Shown here in pieces: positions 16,497 through 25,555 of a DNA stretch of 64,000 nt. A model generated the notes under the pieces. The model saw only the letters and a list, made by a program, of their open reading frames with translations, was not told where the DNA came from and did no database searches. The stretch lies in assembly GCA_017429165.1 (NCBI GenBank), contig JAFRPL010000032.1:1-64000 (forward strand). Reading direction: 5' to 3'. The stretch is from Clostridia bacterium. GTDB taxonomy: Bacteria; Bacillota; Clostridia; Oscillospirales; CAG-382. Numbering within the stretch: the first letter of the stretch is position 1; every line of letters starts with the position of its first letter. The position numbers and the translations under genes are program-made.

Positions 16497-17780
16497 TTAT
16501 TTCTTTTGGAAACGTTTGAAGCGGTTTTGGGTCTCGGTATCGGCAAAAGCGGTGACGTACGTGCCGGTATCGGCGTATTCGGTCGACTTTACCTCGGCGA
16601 AGCGATAGAGCATATTCAGCTCGGCGCCGTTCGAATGCGGGAAGAAGTATTCCACGATCCGCTTGCCGCCGTCGAGTTCGCTCTTTATCTTCATAAGCAA
16701 CCCGTCGACGCCTTCGCCGGTCGCCGCCGAAACGCATACTCCGTCAGGCGAAATGAATTCGGCTTCCGCGACCTTGTCGCACTTGTTGTAGCACCATATC
16801 ACACTGCGCTGTTCGCCGCAGAGTTCGTTTACGAGCTGTTCGGTCACGGCGCGTTTGCGCACGCGCTCGGTATCGGGCTCGGAGGCGTCTATAAGGCACA
16901 CGACCGCGTCGGCGTATTTGATCTCTTCCAGCGTGGAACGGAACGCCTTGACCAGATGAGTAGGCAGGCGGTCTATAAAGCCGACGGTATCGGTCAGCAG
17001 AACGTCGGCGCCGTCGGGGAGCGTAAGCCGGCGCGTGGTGGGATCGAGCGTTGCAAAAAGCTTATCTTCCGAAAGCACGCCCGCGCCGGTGAGGTAATTG
17101 AGCAGCGTGGATTTACCGGCGTTGGTATAACCGGCTATCGCCACAGTTTTAATGCCGCTTTTTTCGCGCCCTTTGCGCTTGACCGCGGAGGTGCGTTCGA
17201 GTTCTCTGAGCTTTTCGTTCAAGGACTCCAAACGGCGCTGCAGATGCCGGCGGTCGGTTTCGAGCTGCGATTCGCCCGGTCCGCGCGTGCCTATGCCGCC
17301 GCCCAGACGCGAAAGAGATTTGCCCTTACCCATGATGCGCGGAGCTGTGTATTTTAGACATGCGATCTCGACCTGAAGTTTCCCTTCCGCCGTGACTGCG
17401 TGGAGCGCGAAGATATCGAGGATGAGCATGGTTCGGTCTATAACGCGCACGCCCAAAGCGTCTTCGAGATTGTTGATCTGCGCCGGAGTAAGTTCGTTGT
17501 CGAACACGGCGAGCGTTATTTCGCCTTCGGAATCGATCGCCTGCTTTATCTCTTCGGCTTTGCCTTTACCTATAAAAGTCTTGTTATCGGGGGTCTGGCG
17601 CGACTGTACAACGCGCAGGACCGCCTCTCCGCCGGCGGTATCGAGCAGACGCTCGAGTTCGTCGAGCGACGTTTCTACTTCGTATTCCGTCATTTCGGGA
17701 AGCATCACCGAAACGAGCACCGCCTTCTGGCGTTCGCCGGAATCGGTATTCAATAATTTATTTGAGTTTTCCGTTATCAT
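16497..17780 (-). CDS. hflX: Ribosome-associated GTPase HflX
   Basis: 427 aa. The HflX N-terminal domain (about 20-200, with GKGKAEEIKQAI and GGGIGTRGPGESQLETDRR) is followed by a G domain with P-loop GYTNAGKST (about 217-225), DTVGF and NKCD. HflX binds the 50S/70S ribosome and splits stalled ribosomes under stress. A GAGGTG ribosome binding site precedes the ATG. It follows rpmE after a terminator. Confidence 0.95.
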   Translation of the reverse strand: MITENSNKLLNTDSGERQKAVLVSVMLPEMTEYEVETSLDELERLLDTAGGEAVLRVVQSRQTPDNKTFIGKGKAEEIKQAIDSEGEITLAVFDNELTPAQINNLEDALGVRVIDRTMLILDIFALHAVTAEGKLQVEIACLKYTAPRIMGKGKSLSRLGGGIGTRGPGESQLETDRRHLQRRLESLNEKLRELERTSAVKRKGREKSGIKTVAIAGYTNAGKSTLLNYLTGAGVLSEDKLFATLDPTTRRLTLPDGADVLLTDTVGFIDRLPTHLVKAFRSTLEEIKYADAVVCLIDASEPDTERVRKRAVTEQLVNELCGEQRSVIWCYNKCDKVAEAEFISPDGVCVSAATGEGVDGLLMKIKSELDGGKRIVEYFFPHSNGAELNMLYRFAEVKSTEYADTGTYVTAFADTETQNRFKRFQKK

Positions 17781-17823
17781 AACGTATCACCTCGATCGTT
17801 CGTTGTTCTGCGGCATAAAAACA

Positions 17824-17847
17824 GCACGGCTGAAAAAACAGCCGTGC
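17824..17847 (-). terminator. Intrinsic terminator after rpmE
   Basis: GCACGGCTG/CAGCCGTGC stem with a 6-nt loop and a following TGTTTTT on the minus strand. Confidence 0.8.
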
Positions 17848-17864
17848 AGATACGCGGAATATGA

Positions 17865-18065
17865 TCACTCGAGGTTGAATTTTTTCTTGAACTTGTCAAC
17901 GCGTCCGCCGGAATCGACAAATTTCTGTTTTCCGGTGAAAAACGGATGGCATTTAGCACAAATATCAACCTTTATTGAATCCTTGCAAGAATAAGTTTTA
18001 TATTCTTCGCCGCAAGCGCATCTGATAACTGTTTCTTTGAATTCGGGATGGATCCCAGATTTCAT
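17865..18065 (-). CDS. rpmE: 50S ribosomal protein L31, zinc-binding type
   Basis: 66 aa. Starts [20 protein letters not shown] and retains the zinc-binding cysteines (CAC near the N terminus and CAKC), so it is the Zn-containing C+ form rather than the zinc-independent paralogue. The start at 18065 is set by family alignment and a GCGAGGG ribosome binding site. It has its own promoter and terminator. Confidence 0.96.
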   Translation of the reverse strand: MKSGIHPEFKETVIRCACGEEYKTYSCKDSIKVDICAKCHPFFTGKQKFVDSGGRVDKFKKKFNLE

Positions 18066-18109
18066 TGCTGTAGCCCTCGCTTTCGTAGTTTCATTTTCAC
18101 GCAACGTAT

Positions 18110-18138
18110 AGTATAGCACAAGTGTTTAGGAATTGCAA
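18110..18138 (-). promoter_or_regulatory. Promoter of rpmE
   Basis: Minus strand TTGCAA (18133-18138), 17-bp spacer, TATACT (18110-18115). Confidence 0.65.
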
Positions 18139-18192
18139 GTGTTTTTTTTATTTTTTTAAACTTTTTTTAAAACAGCCGAAACGCCTGTAAAA

Positions 18193-19269
18193 TCAATAGT
18201 TTTCGCCGCTCGACGCCAGTTTTGCGGCGCGGTCGGCGGTGATGAGCGCGTCTATCATATCGTCCAGTTTGCCGTTGACGAACGACTCTATGGAATAGAG
18301 CGTGAGCCCTATGCGGTGGTCGGTGACTCTTCCCTGCGGATAATTGTACGTGCGTATACGCTCGCTACGGTCGCCGGTCCCGACCTGACTGCGGCGTTCG
18401 CTGGCGATGGCGCTTTCGCGCTTTTCGCGTTCGAGCGCGGCGAGGCGGGATTTCATAACTTTTAGCGCCTTATCCTTGTTTTTTCCCTGACTGCGCTCGT
18501 CCTGGCAGTCGACCACCGTGCCGGTGGGTATATGCACTATGCGTATAGCCGATTCGGTCTTGTTTATATGCTGTCCGCCCGCGCCGGAAGAGCGGTGGGT
18601 GGTTATTTCGAGTTCGTCCATATTGAGCTGGAAATCGACGTCTTCGACTTCCGGCAGCACCGCCACGGTTGCGGTGGAGGTCTGTATGCGGCCTTGCGAT
18701 TCGGTCTCGGGCACGCGCTGGACGCGGTGCACTCCGGATTCGAATTTGAAGCGCGAATAGGCGCCTTCGCCGGAAACGGTGAACGAAATCTCTTTTATGC
18801 CGCCCAGTTCGGTCTCGTTGGCGTAAAGCAGTTCGCATTTGTATCCGCGCTGTTCGGCGTACATATTATACATACGGTAAAGCACTCCGGCGAACAGGCA
18901 CGCCTCGTCGCCGCCGGCGCCCGCGCGGATCTCGATGATGACGTCCTTATCGTCGTTGGGATCCTTGGGAAGCAGCATGATTTTAAGCTCCTCGCGGCAT
19001 TTTTCGCAGGTTTCTTCCGCCGCGGCGTATTCGGCGCGCGCCTCTTCTTTCATATCCGCGTCGTCGGCGGAATCCATAAGGAGCGCGTAATCTTCTTTAT
19101 CCGCAAGCGCCTTTTTGTATTCGCGGTATTTTTCCGCAACGGGAAGAAGCTGCTTGTATTCTTTCATAAGCGCGGTATACGCCTGCATATCCGAAGCTAT
19201 GTCGGGACTCGAAAGCTTTTCTTCGGTCTCGGCGAGCTTTTTTTCTATTCTTTCAAGCTTTTCAAACAT
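18193..19269 (-). CDS. prfA: Peptide chain release factor 1
   Basis: 358 aa, full length. It terminates translation at UAA and UAG. The catalytic GGQ is in HRSSGAGGQHINKTES (GGQ about residues 231-233), preceded by the conserved QGRIQTSTATVAVLPE and followed by DERSQGKNKDKALKV. RF2 normally differs in the codon-recognition loop and has a programmed frameshift; neither is seen. AAAGGAA precedes the ATG. An A/T-rich tract lies downstream. Confidence 0.95.
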   Translation of the reverse strand: MFEKLERIEKKLAETEEKLSSPDIASDMQAYTALMKEYKQLLPVAEKYREYKKALADKEDYALLMDSADDADMKEEARAEYAAAEETCEKCREELKIMLLPKDPNDDKDVIIEIRAGAGGDEACLFAGVLYRMYNMYAEQRGYKCELLYANETELGGIKEISFTVSGEGAYSRFKFESGVHRVQRVPETESQGRIQTSTATVAVLPEVEDVDFQLNMDELEITTHRSSGAGGQHINKTESAIRIVHIPTGTVVDCQDERSQGKNKDKALKVMKSRLAALEREKRESAIASERRSQVGTGDRSERIRTYNYPQGRVTDHRIGLTLYSIESFVNGKLDDMIDALITADRAAKLASSGENY

Positions 19270-19347
19270 ACGCGCGGGGTTCCTTTCGTATATTTTAGTG
19301 TTGAGACGTTCGGCTCAAACGCAAAAAACGACTATGGGGTGTTTAAA

Positions 19348-20268
19348 ATGAAAAACAATCTTTACAAGCCCGAAGGGTTCCTGACAAGACACGGATATAT
19401 GCGCGGATACGCCGCCTGCAAAGACCTTGAACGCGCTTACGAAAACGGCGCGATACTCGAGGGAAAGGCGTTCCGCTGCACCGAAGACCACGACCTGCTG
19501 GTCAAGCTCCCCGACGGGCGCACCGGTGTGATACCTTATTATGAATGCGCGAACGGTTCCGTACGCGAAAGCGCGCGTGAGATAGCCGTAATAAGCCGCG
19601 TGGGAAAATATGTATGCTTTAAAGTGAGCGATATTTCCGGCGAAACGCCGCTGCTTTCGCGCCGGGCGGCGCAGGACGAAGCGCAGGAAGAGTATATAGA
19701 GTCGCTCGGGCCGGGCGATATCATAGACGCGTCGGTGACGCATCTCGAGCCGTTCGGCGCGTTCTGCGATATCGGCTGCGGTATAATATCGCTGCTGCCG
19801 ATAGACGCGATGTCGGTTTCGCGCATCACTCACCCGCGCGACAGATTCTACACCGGTCAGCGCATAAAAGCGGTCGTGCGCACCGCGTGCGACGGCGACG
19901 GCCGGATATCGCTGACTCACAAGGAGCTGCTCGGCACCTGGGAAGAAAACGCTTCGGCGTTCGCTCCCGGGCAGGCGGTTACGGGAATAGTGAGATCGGT
20001 GGAAAAATACGGCGTTTTTGTAGAACTTACGCCCAATCTGGCGGGGCTCGCCGAATACACCGAAGGCATAGAAGCGGAAGACACGGTTTCGGTCTACATA
20101 AAGAGCGTGATCCCGCAGAAAATGAAGGTAAAGTTAGTCATACTCGACAAAGCCGAACGCGAGACGCCGGAACGCGAATACGATTACCGCTTTACCGAAG
20201 GCACGCTGCGCCGCTGGCAGTATTCGCCCGACGAATGTCCGCGTCTCATAGAGACGGTTTTTCAATAG
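19348..20268 (+). CDS. S1 RNA-binding domain protein
   Basis: 306 aa with at least two S1 OB-fold domains (about 125-200, with GDIIDASVTHLEPFGAFCDI, and 210-270, with GQAVTGIVRSVEKYGVFVEL). The first 100 residues look like a degenerate extra module. It resembles short S1-like proteins of Clostridia that bind mRNA and the ribosome; it is not full-length RpsA. The ATG at 19348 follows TGGGGTG. The frame stays open far upstream antisense to prfA, which is coincidence. The last 7 bp overlap the end of convergent obg. Confidence 0.85.
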   Translation: MKNNLYKPEGFLTRHGYMRGYAACKDLERAYENGAILEGKAFRCTEDHDLLVKLPDGRTGVIPYYECANGSVRESAREIAVISRVGKYVCFKVSDISGETPLLSRRAAQDEAQEEYIESLGPGDIIDASVTHLEPFGAFCDIGCGIISLLPIDAMSVSRITHPRDRFYTGQRIKAVVRTACDGDGRISLTHKELLGTWEENASAFAPGQAVTGIVRSVEKYGVFVELTPNLAGLAEYTEGIEAEDTVSVYIKSVIPQKMKVKLVILDKAERETPEREYDYRFTEGTLRRWQYSPDECPRLIETVFQ

Positions 20269-21521
20269 ACGAAATCGAACTGGATGCCGTAAATATCGAC
20301 GGTATCGCATTCCTGGATACCCTTGTTTTCGAGCATTTCTATAACGCCGTATTCGCGCAGCATGCGCTGAAAATACGCGAGCGATTCGCGGTCGTCGAAA
20401 TTGACGTTTTCGCACAGGCGGCGGAGTTTTTCGCCCGTGACGAAATAGACGCCGTTCACGTTCTTTACCGTTATCGCTTCGGATCTGGGATCCGGAACGA
20501 AGTATTCTCTCGCGCAGATCTCGGGCGCGGGGAGCAGCGCCACCTGGCGCGCTATCTCTTCCATGAGCGGAGAAAGCCCTTCGTCGAGGTCGGCGGCGAT
20601 GAGGAACAGCGGCTGTTTCTTGCGCGCGGCGTACGCCTTTATCTTTTTGAAAACTTCTTTGTCGTAGCCCTGATCGATCTTGTTGCCGACCAATATCTGA
20701 GGTCTGTCGGAAAGCTCTTTGGCGTAAGATTTGAGTTCTTTGTTTATGTTTTTAATATCTTCGAGCGGATCGGGACGCTCGGAAGCCGAAATATCGAAAA
20801 CGTGCACGAGAAGACGGCAGCGTTCGATATGGCGCAGGAATTCGTGGCCCAGACCTTTTCCTTCCGAAGCGCCGTCGACAAGACCGGGGATATCCGCCAT
20901 CACGAAAGTCATGCCGTAAGCGGAAATGACGCCCAGATTGGGTGAAAGCGTGGTGAACTGGTAGCTCGCTATGCGCGGATGCGCCGACGAGACCATGGAA
21001 AGCAGCGTGGATTTGCCTACGTTGGGACAACCGATTATACCCACGTCTGCAAGCATTTTGAGTTCGAGCGTGAGGAAAAGCTCTTCGCCCTGCATACCGG
21101 CGCGCGCAAAATGCGGCGCCTGGCGCGTGGACGTAGCGAAATGGACGTTGCCCCATCCGCCTCTGCCACCGTGTGCGATAACGAAGCGTTCGCCGTCGGA
21201 CATATCGTGTATGACCTTGCCGGTGTCGCGGTCGCGAACCACGGTGCCGAGCGGAACGCGTAGCAGTACGTCTTCGCCGTTGCGGCCGTGGAACTTTTTG
21301 TTGCTGCCGTTTTCGCCGTCTTCGGCTATGAATTTGCGATTATATTTATATGCGAGCAGAGTGCTTTCGCCCCGGTCGGGGACGAGTATGACGCTGCCGC
21401 CGTTGCCGCCGTCGCCGCCGTCCGGTCCGCCGTGCGATACGTATTTTTCGCGCCGGAACGAAACGGAGCCGTTGCCCCCTTTTCCGGCTTTGACGTGGAT
21501 ATCCACTTTATCTACTAACAT
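20262..21521 (-). CDS. obg: GTPase Obg/CgtA
   Basis: 419 aa. The glycine-rich Obg domain (1-158) is followed by a G domain with P-loop GCPNVGKST (about 164-172), DIPGLVDGASEGKGLG and NKID, and a C-terminal OCT domain (about 350-419, RSEAITVKNVNGVYFVTGEK). It takes part in 50S assembly and the stringent and sporulation stress response. AAGGAGG precedes the ATG. It is downstream of rpmA, separated by a terminator-like hairpin. Confidence 0.96.
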   Translation of the reverse strand: MLVDKVDIHVKAGKGGNGSVSFRREKYVSHGGPDGGDGGNGGSVILVPDRGESTLLAYKYNRKFIAEDGENGSNKKFHGRNGEDVLLRVPLGTVVRDRDTGKVIHDMSDGERFVIAHGGRGGWGNVHFATSTRQAPHFARAGMQGEELFLTLELKMLADVGIIGCPNVGKSTLLSMVSSAHPRIASYQFTTLSPNLGVISAYGMTFVMADIPGLVDGASEGKGLGHEFLRHIERCRLLVHVFDISASERPDPLEDIKNINKELKSYAKELSDRPQILVGNKIDQGYDKEVFKKIKAYAARKKQPLFLIAADLDEGLSPLMEEIARQVALLPAPEICAREYFVPDPRSEAITVKNVNGVYFVTGEKLRRLCENVNFDDRESLAYFQRMLREYGVIEMLENKGIQECDTVDIYGIQFDFVY

Positions 21522-21561
21522 TGCCGCGCCTCCTTTTTTATAAAAAGATCATAATAACACA

Positions 21562-21599
21562 AAAAAAGAGTATACTGCGCCCGCAGCACACTCTTTTTT
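21562..21599 (-). terminator. Terminator or attenuator between rpmA and obg
   Basis: AAAAAAGAGT (21562-21571) and ACTCTTTTTT (21590-21599) enclose CTGCG/CGCAG. On the minus strand the stem is followed by a T-run. It would separate ribosomal-protein expression from obg or allow partial read-through. Confidence 0.75.
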
Positions 21600-21607
21600 A
21601 AGAAAAA

Positions 21608-21886
21608 CTATTTTGCGTAAACGCTGATCTTTCTTCTGCCGTTAGCGATGGGTTCGTATTTGACGACGCCGTCGGTAAGAGCAAAAAGAGTATCATCGGA
21701 ACCGATGCCGACATTTTCGCCGGGATGGAAATGGGTCCCTCTCTGACGGTAGATGATGTTGCCAGCCTTAACTTCCTGACCGTCGCCTTTTTTGGCGCCG
21801 AGGCGCTGTGCGCGGGAATCTCTGCCGTTCTTGGTGGAACCGACGCCTTTTTTATGGGCGAAGAACTGTATGGATATTCTGAGCAT
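21608..21886 (-). CDS. rpmA: 50S ribosomal protein L27 with cleaved N-terminal leader
   Basis: 92 aa. The N terminus [14 protein letters not shown] carries the Firmicute leader that the protease Prp must remove, cutting after the QFF, so that mature L27 (AHKKG...) can reach the peptidyl-transferase centre. The body [20 protein letters not shown] is typical L27. The gene encoding Prp is immediately upstream. GGAG precedes the ATG. Confidence 0.96.
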   Translation of the reverse strand: MLRISIQFFAHKKGVGSTKNGRDSRAQRLGAKKGDGQEVKAGNIIYRQRGTHFHPGENVGIGSDDTLFALTDGVVKYEPIANGRRKISVYAK

Positions 21887-21908
21887 TGTGGTTACTCCTT
21901 TACTGAAT

Positions 21909-22220
21909 TTACTGCTTTATTACTTTTACATACCCCTTGTATTCCGCCGCAAGCTCGCGCAGCTCGCAGTATAAGCCGTTGAGTATAAGATGAGCGGAAG
22001 GGGTGACGGTATTCAGATCGAGCACGGTCTGCGGCAGCGCGGGATCGGCGGAAAAGTCGTATGACTCGCTGCCGAGCTCGAGCAAACGGACCGTAAGGTT
22101 GACCATCGAAGACACGGCGGCGCAGACGATATCGTCGCCCTGCGTGCCGTAGCCGGAATGGCCTTTGACCGTAAAGCCGCAAAAAGAACCGTTTTCGGTC
22201 CTAAAAGACGCCGTGATCAT
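21909..22220 (-). CDS. prp: Ribosomal-processing cysteine protease Prp
   Basis: 103 aa. The catalytic dyad lies in [20 protein letters not shown], with the His near residue 20 and the Cys about 12 residues later. It cleaves the L27 leader. Encoded between rplU and rpmA, as in most Firmicutes. No clear Shine-Dalgarno is seen before the ATG; it starts 11 bp after the rplU stop, so coupling to rplU is likely. Confidence 0.95.
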   Translation of the reverse strand: MITASFRTENGSFCGFTVKGHSGYGTQGDDIVCAAVSSMVNLTVRLLELGSESYDFSADPALPQTVLDLNTVTPSAHLILNGLYCELRELAAEYKGYVKVIKQ

Positions 22221-22230
22221 AACGCTGTGA

Positions 22231-22536
22231 TCAGATAATGGAATTTATCTGAAGTTTGGTGTAGGGCTGTCTGTGACCGATCTTCTTCTTTTCGTTCTTT
22301 TTGGATTTGTAACGGATGATGTGAAGCTTTTTGCCCTTGCCGTTTTTGACGACTGTAGCTTCGCATTTGTGCGCGGTGTAAGGATCGCCGATCTCAAGTT
22401 CGCCGCCGTTGGAGTAAGCCACGACTTTTTCTATAACGACCTTGTCGCCTTCTTCGGCGTTCAGCTTTTCGGCAAAAATGATATCGCCTTCGCTGACTTT
22501 GTACTGTTTTCCGCCCGTTTCGATTATAGCGTACAC
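22231..22536 (-). CDS. rplU: 50S ribosomal protein L21
   Basis: 101 aa. Typical L21 N terminus YAIIETGGKQYKVSEGD and C terminus with the basic KKNEKKKIGHRQPYTKLQI. GTG start preceded by GAGAGG. First gene of rplU-prp-rpmA(-obg), behind a strong promoter and a leader of about 80 nt. Confidence 0.96.
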   Translation of the reverse strand: MYAIIETGGKQYKVSEGDIIFAEKLNAEEGDKVVIEKVVAYSNGGELEIGDPYTAHKCEATVVKNGKGKKLHIIRYKSKKNEKKKIGHRQPYTKLQINSII

Positions 22537-22614
22537 GAAATGGACCTCTCTTTCATTTAAGACTCGCTGTATGGGGTACGCATGGCGCGTTTAAAAAACC
22601 CCGAACACGCGGCA
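22537..22614 (-). ncRNA. Possible L21 leader RNA
   Basis: The untranslated leader between the rplU promoter and start is about 80 nt, GC-rich and able to form a local stem (GGGGT with ACCCC at about 22574-22606). Firmicutes often carry an autoregulatory L21 leader at this position. Position and size fit, but I cannot confirm the consensus by eye. Confidence 0.3.
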
Positions 22615-22620
22615 AATTGC

Positions 22621-22649
22621 ATTGTAACACAATAATTTGATTTTGTCAA
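22621..22649 (-). promoter_or_regulatory. Promoter of rplU-prp-rpmA
   Basis: Minus strand TTGACA (22644-22649), exactly 17 bp, TACAAT (22621-22626). Confidence 0.85.
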
Positions 22650-22679
22650 CACCAATTTTGCCGAATTTTTGCTGTTTTT

Positions 22680-23369
22680 TTATTTATTTTGCCTTTTTTC
22701 AAGTTGCCTTTTTTCAAGCGATTTCAAAAGAGCTGCCGCCGTGGGCGGTATGAGCACCACGGAAGTGGCGAGTTCGAATATGAAATTGAACCCGGCAAGC
22801 ATTATGAAAAGCAGATAGAACATCCCGGCGCCGGTCTCGTCCATAAGCGAATGCATATGCGCGTTGAAGAACACCGCGTAGCCGAGCAGGAAAAGCCCCG
22901 TATTGAGCACGGGCGCCGCGATAGACGGTACGAGCGCGCGCACGTAGTTGTTCCTGATCCCGGAGCACCATTTCCAGATATACGCGGGAACGAGACCGAT
23001 AAGCAGACCGCGTATGACGCAGAGCACGAAACAATAGAACCAGTTGATACCCAAAAGCAACGCTCCGAACGCCTGCGTACCGGTAAGGCACTGTATGAAC
23101 ACGGTGACGCCGAACGCCAGCCCTGCGACGGAACCGACGAACGGTCCGTAGATGATACCCGCGATCACTATGGGGATAAGTACGAAGTTGAGGTTTACGG
23201 TGGTCCCGGGTATTACTATGAGCCCCAGCGTGCATTGAAGCACGACGACGATCGCCGCGAATATGCCTGCGGCGGTCAGCCTGTATATTTTTTTATTGTT
23301 GAATAAACGCGATGCAGCCGAACGGTTGCCGTTATCGCTTATATTAGTTGATTCTTTTTGCGAAGACAT
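22680..23369 (-). CDS. ECF transporter S component
   Basis: 229 aa, about six membrane helices. It has a cytoplasmic N-terminal tail, then a typical S-component start (YRLTAAGIFAAIVVVLQCTL) and the family-like LIPIVIAGIIYGPFVGSVAG. S components bind one vitamin or cofactor precursor and dock on a shared energising module encoded elsewhere. The substrate is not evident, and no riboswitch is visible in the short leader. The C-terminal LEKRQ repeat comes from a 15-bp direct duplication (22689-22718). Confidence 0.8.
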   Translation of the reverse strand: MSSQKESTNISDNGNRSAASRLFNNKKIYRLTAAGIFAAIVVVLQCTLGLIVIPGTTVNLNFVLIPIVIAGIIYGPFVGSVAGLAFGVTVFIQCLTGTQAFGALLLGINWFYCFVLCVIRGLLIGLVPAYIWKWCSGIRNNYVRALVPSIAAPVLNTGLFLLGYAVFFNAHMHSLMDETGAGMFYLLFIMLAGFNFIFELATSVVLIPPTAAALLKSLEKRQLEKRQNK

Positions 23370-23440
23370 AATATCACTCCTCTATTCGAAATTATAACAA
23401 ATAAAAGGGCGATAATCAACAGTAAAAACGACAAATAATA

Positions 23441-23701
23441 TTATTTTGGCATTACGTTATTGTGATAAGTGACTATTTGTTTGTCAAATTTACGTCTGAA
23501 GTCCGAGTTGATGGGATGCACTATGTCGCGTTGGACCCCGTCCGGCGTTTTTCGGTTAGGCATTATAACGAGCAGATTCTCGCCTTTGCGCACGACTTTT
23601 ACGTCGTGCACGACGAGCTCGTTATCGAACGTGACCGAATAGATCGCCTCCAGCGGGATGCCGTAAAAAGCTTTTCTCAATTTGATTTCGGTGATTTCCA
23701 T
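23441..23701 (-). CDS. spoVG: SpoVG family RNA/DNA-binding protein
   Basis: 86 aa. Starts MEITEIKLRKAFYG and carries the SpoVG core SVTFDNELVVHDVKVV and IMPNRKTPDGVQRDIVHPIN. SpoVG proteins bind nucleic acids and modulate septation, sporulation and surface functions. The start at 23701 is set by the family and AGAGGAAT upstream; the longer upstream frame is not supported. Divergent from murC. Confidence 0.9.
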   Translation of the reverse strand: MEITEIKLRKAFYGIPLEAIYSVTFDNELVVHDVKVVRKGENLLVIMPNRKTPDGVQRDIVHPINSDFRRKFDKQIVTYHNNVMPK

Positions 23702-23776
23702 TGTGTTTATTCCTCTCATTAACGTCGAGCCGCTTTTTATTATTGAAAAACATAACGGTATATATGCAAATAGCCG

Positions 23777-23804
23777 TTGCATTTTTCGCAAAAAGTGGTA
23801 TAAT
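23777..23804 (+). promoter_or_regulatory. Promoter of murC
   Basis: TTGCAT (23777-23782), 16-bp spacer, TATAAT (23799-23804). Confidence 0.7.
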
Positions 23805-23843
23805 GGTTCAGTACGAGATGATCAAAATTCAAAGGAGCCGCTA

Positions 23844-25196
23844 ATGGAAGGATTCGTTTTGCAGGGACACAAAAAAGTTTATTTTGCCGGTATAGGCGGC
23901 GTAAGCATGTCCGCGTTGGCGCTTATTCTCCGTTCCAAGGGAATGGAGGTGCTGGGGTATGATAGGTCGCATTCGCACGAGACCGAGATACTCGAAAGTC
24001 ACGGAGTGGACGTGGATTATTCCGAAGACTCGCCCAAGCTCGAAGGAGTAGACCTGCTCGTATATACCGCCGCGCTGAATATGGCGCATCCCGTGGTGGC
24101 TAAAGCCGCGGAGCGCGGGATACCCTGCGTTACGCGAGCGGTGCTTTTGGGTGCTATAATTAAAGAATACGGCGTTTCGATAGGCGTGGCCGGCACGCAC
24201 GGTAAATCCACGACGAGCGGCATGATTTCACGCATATTCGACGTGACTCCGGGGCGCGACCCCTCGTTCGCCGTCGGGGCGCTGCTTCCTTTTGTAAACG
24301 CCTATTACAAAGTCGGGACGGACGGCACGTTCATATTCGAAGCCGACGAATACAAGGATTCGTTTTTGCATTTCATGCCGACGACCGCCGTCGTGCTGAA
24401 CGTATGCCACGACCATCCGGATTATTTCAAAGACCTGGATCAGGTAGTCGATTCGTTTTCCAAATATATTTCACATTCCGAATACGCCGTGCTCGACCTC
24501 GACAGCGAAGGCGCGGTGCGCTGCGCCGCAGACTACAAAGGCAAAGCGGTGTGGTATTCGACCGAAAAGAAGGCGGATTATTACGCTTCACGCGTGAGCG
24601 AAAAAAACGGCTACTGCTCGTACACGCTGCATTATCCGCAGGGCAGGATACGCATAAAACTTTCGGTACCGGGGATACACAACGTGTCCAATTCCCTTGC
24701 GGCGTTCGCCGCCTGCCACATCAACGGGCTCACTCCCGAAGAGATCGCCGCAGGCATAGCATCGTTCACCGGAGTTTCGAGACGGTTCGAGCACATAGGC
24801 GAACTCAACGGCGCAGAAGTCATAAGCGACTACGCGCACCATCCCGACGAGATAGCCGCATGCCTGCGCACCGCGCGCAAAATGGCAAAAGGCCGGGTGA
24901 TCACGGTATTCCAGCCGCACACGTATTCGCGGCTCAAAGAGCTGTTCGACAAGTTTGCAGGATCGCTCTCAATGTCCGATATCGTCGCCGTGACCGACGT
25001 GTTTTCCGCGCGCGAGGCGGATACCCTTGGGGTCAGCGGCGAGCTGCTCGCACGCGAATGCGGCGGATTTTACGCCGATTCGTTCGCCGCTGCGGCGCGT
25101 TTCCTGACCGAAACCGCGCGCAAAAAAGACCTGGTCATCATAATGGGCGCCGGCGACATTTATAAAGTTTGGGACGAATTGAAAAAAAGTTCTTGA
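23844..25196 (+). CDS. murC: UDP-N-acetylmuramate--L-alanine ligase
   Basis: 450 aa. It adds L-Ala to UDP-MurNAc, the first amino acid of the peptidoglycan stem. It has a Rossmann-like N-terminal domain (VYFAGIGGVSMSALALIL), ATP-binding GTHGKST at about residues 117-123, the EADEYKDSFLHF motif, and the C-terminal ligase domain (SDYAHHPDEI, FQPHTYSR). The ATG at 23844 follows AAAGGAG. The rpmB promoter overlaps the end of this gene. Confidence 0.96.
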   Translation: MEGFVLQGHKKVYFAGIGGVSMSALALILRSKGMEVLGYDRSHSHETEILESHGVDVDYSEDSPKLEGVDLLVYTAALNMAHPVVAKAAERGIPCVTRAVLLGAIIKEYGVSIGVAGTHGKSTTSGMISRIFDVTPGRDPSFAVGALLPFVNAYYKVGTDGTFIFEADEYKDSFLHFMPTTAVVLNVCHDHPDYFKDLDQVVDSFSKYISHSEYAVLDLDSEGAVRCAADYKGKAVWYSTEKKADYYASRVSEKNGYCSYTLHYPQGRIRIKLSVPGIHNVSNSLAAFAACHINGLTPEEIAAGIASFTGVSRRFEHIGELNGAEVISDYAHHPDEIAACLRTARKMAKGRVITVFQPHTYSRLKELFDKFAGSLSMSDIVAVTDVFSAREADTLGVSGELLARECGGFYADSFAAAARFLTETARKKDLVIIMGAGDIYKVWDELKKSS

Positions 25197-25221
25197 CAAA
25201 TCGCGATTTGTAGTATATACT
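25193..25221 (+). promoter_or_regulatory. Promoter of rpmB
   Basis: TTGACA (25193-25198) inside the last codons of murC, 17-bp spacer, TATACT (25216-25221). Confidence 0.85.
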
Positions 25222-25264
25222 TAAGTGCTTGAAAAATTGCTACAAAGAAATCGGAGGTGTAAAT

Positions 25265-25453
25265 ATGGCTAAATGTATGATCTGCGGCAAAGGCGTTACC
25301 TTCGGAAACAACGTTTCCCATTCCAAAAGAAGAACGTCCAGAACCTGGAAAGCCAACATAAGAAGGATCCACGCTAACGTTGACGGCACCAACAAGACAG
25401 TTTACGTTTGCTCCCGTTGTTTAAGAAGCGGCAAGGTTTCCAAAGCCGACTGA
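25265..25453 (+). CDS. rpmB: 50S ribosomal protein L28
   Basis: 62 aa. Starts MAKCMICGKGVTFGNNVSHS and retains a second Cys pair (CSRC), so it is a zinc-binding form. The ATG at 25265 follows GGAGGTG; the upstream extension of the frame overlaps the promoter region and is not used. Monocistronic. Confidence 0.96.
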   Translation: MAKCMICGKGVTFGNNVSHSKRRTSRTWKANIRRIHANVDGTNKTVYVCSRCLRSGKVSKAD

Positions 25454-25478
25454 TTATATTGGATTCTGCAACAAAAAA

Positions 25479-25506
25479 GCCGATTCGTGCGAATCGGCTT
25501 TTTTTG
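25479..25506 (+). terminator. Intrinsic terminator after rpmB
   Basis: AGCCGATTC (25479-25487) and GAATCGGCT (25491-25499) followed by seven or more T. Confidence 0.9.
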
Positions 25507-25555
25507 TCGTTCTTTCTGCTTTGCAGACTGATTTCGGTCGAGCGATTCGCGTTCT

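Noticed and set aside
18532-19347. Upstream extension of the S1-protein frame
   Set aside because: It runs antisense through prfA; the S1 protein has its own start at 19348.
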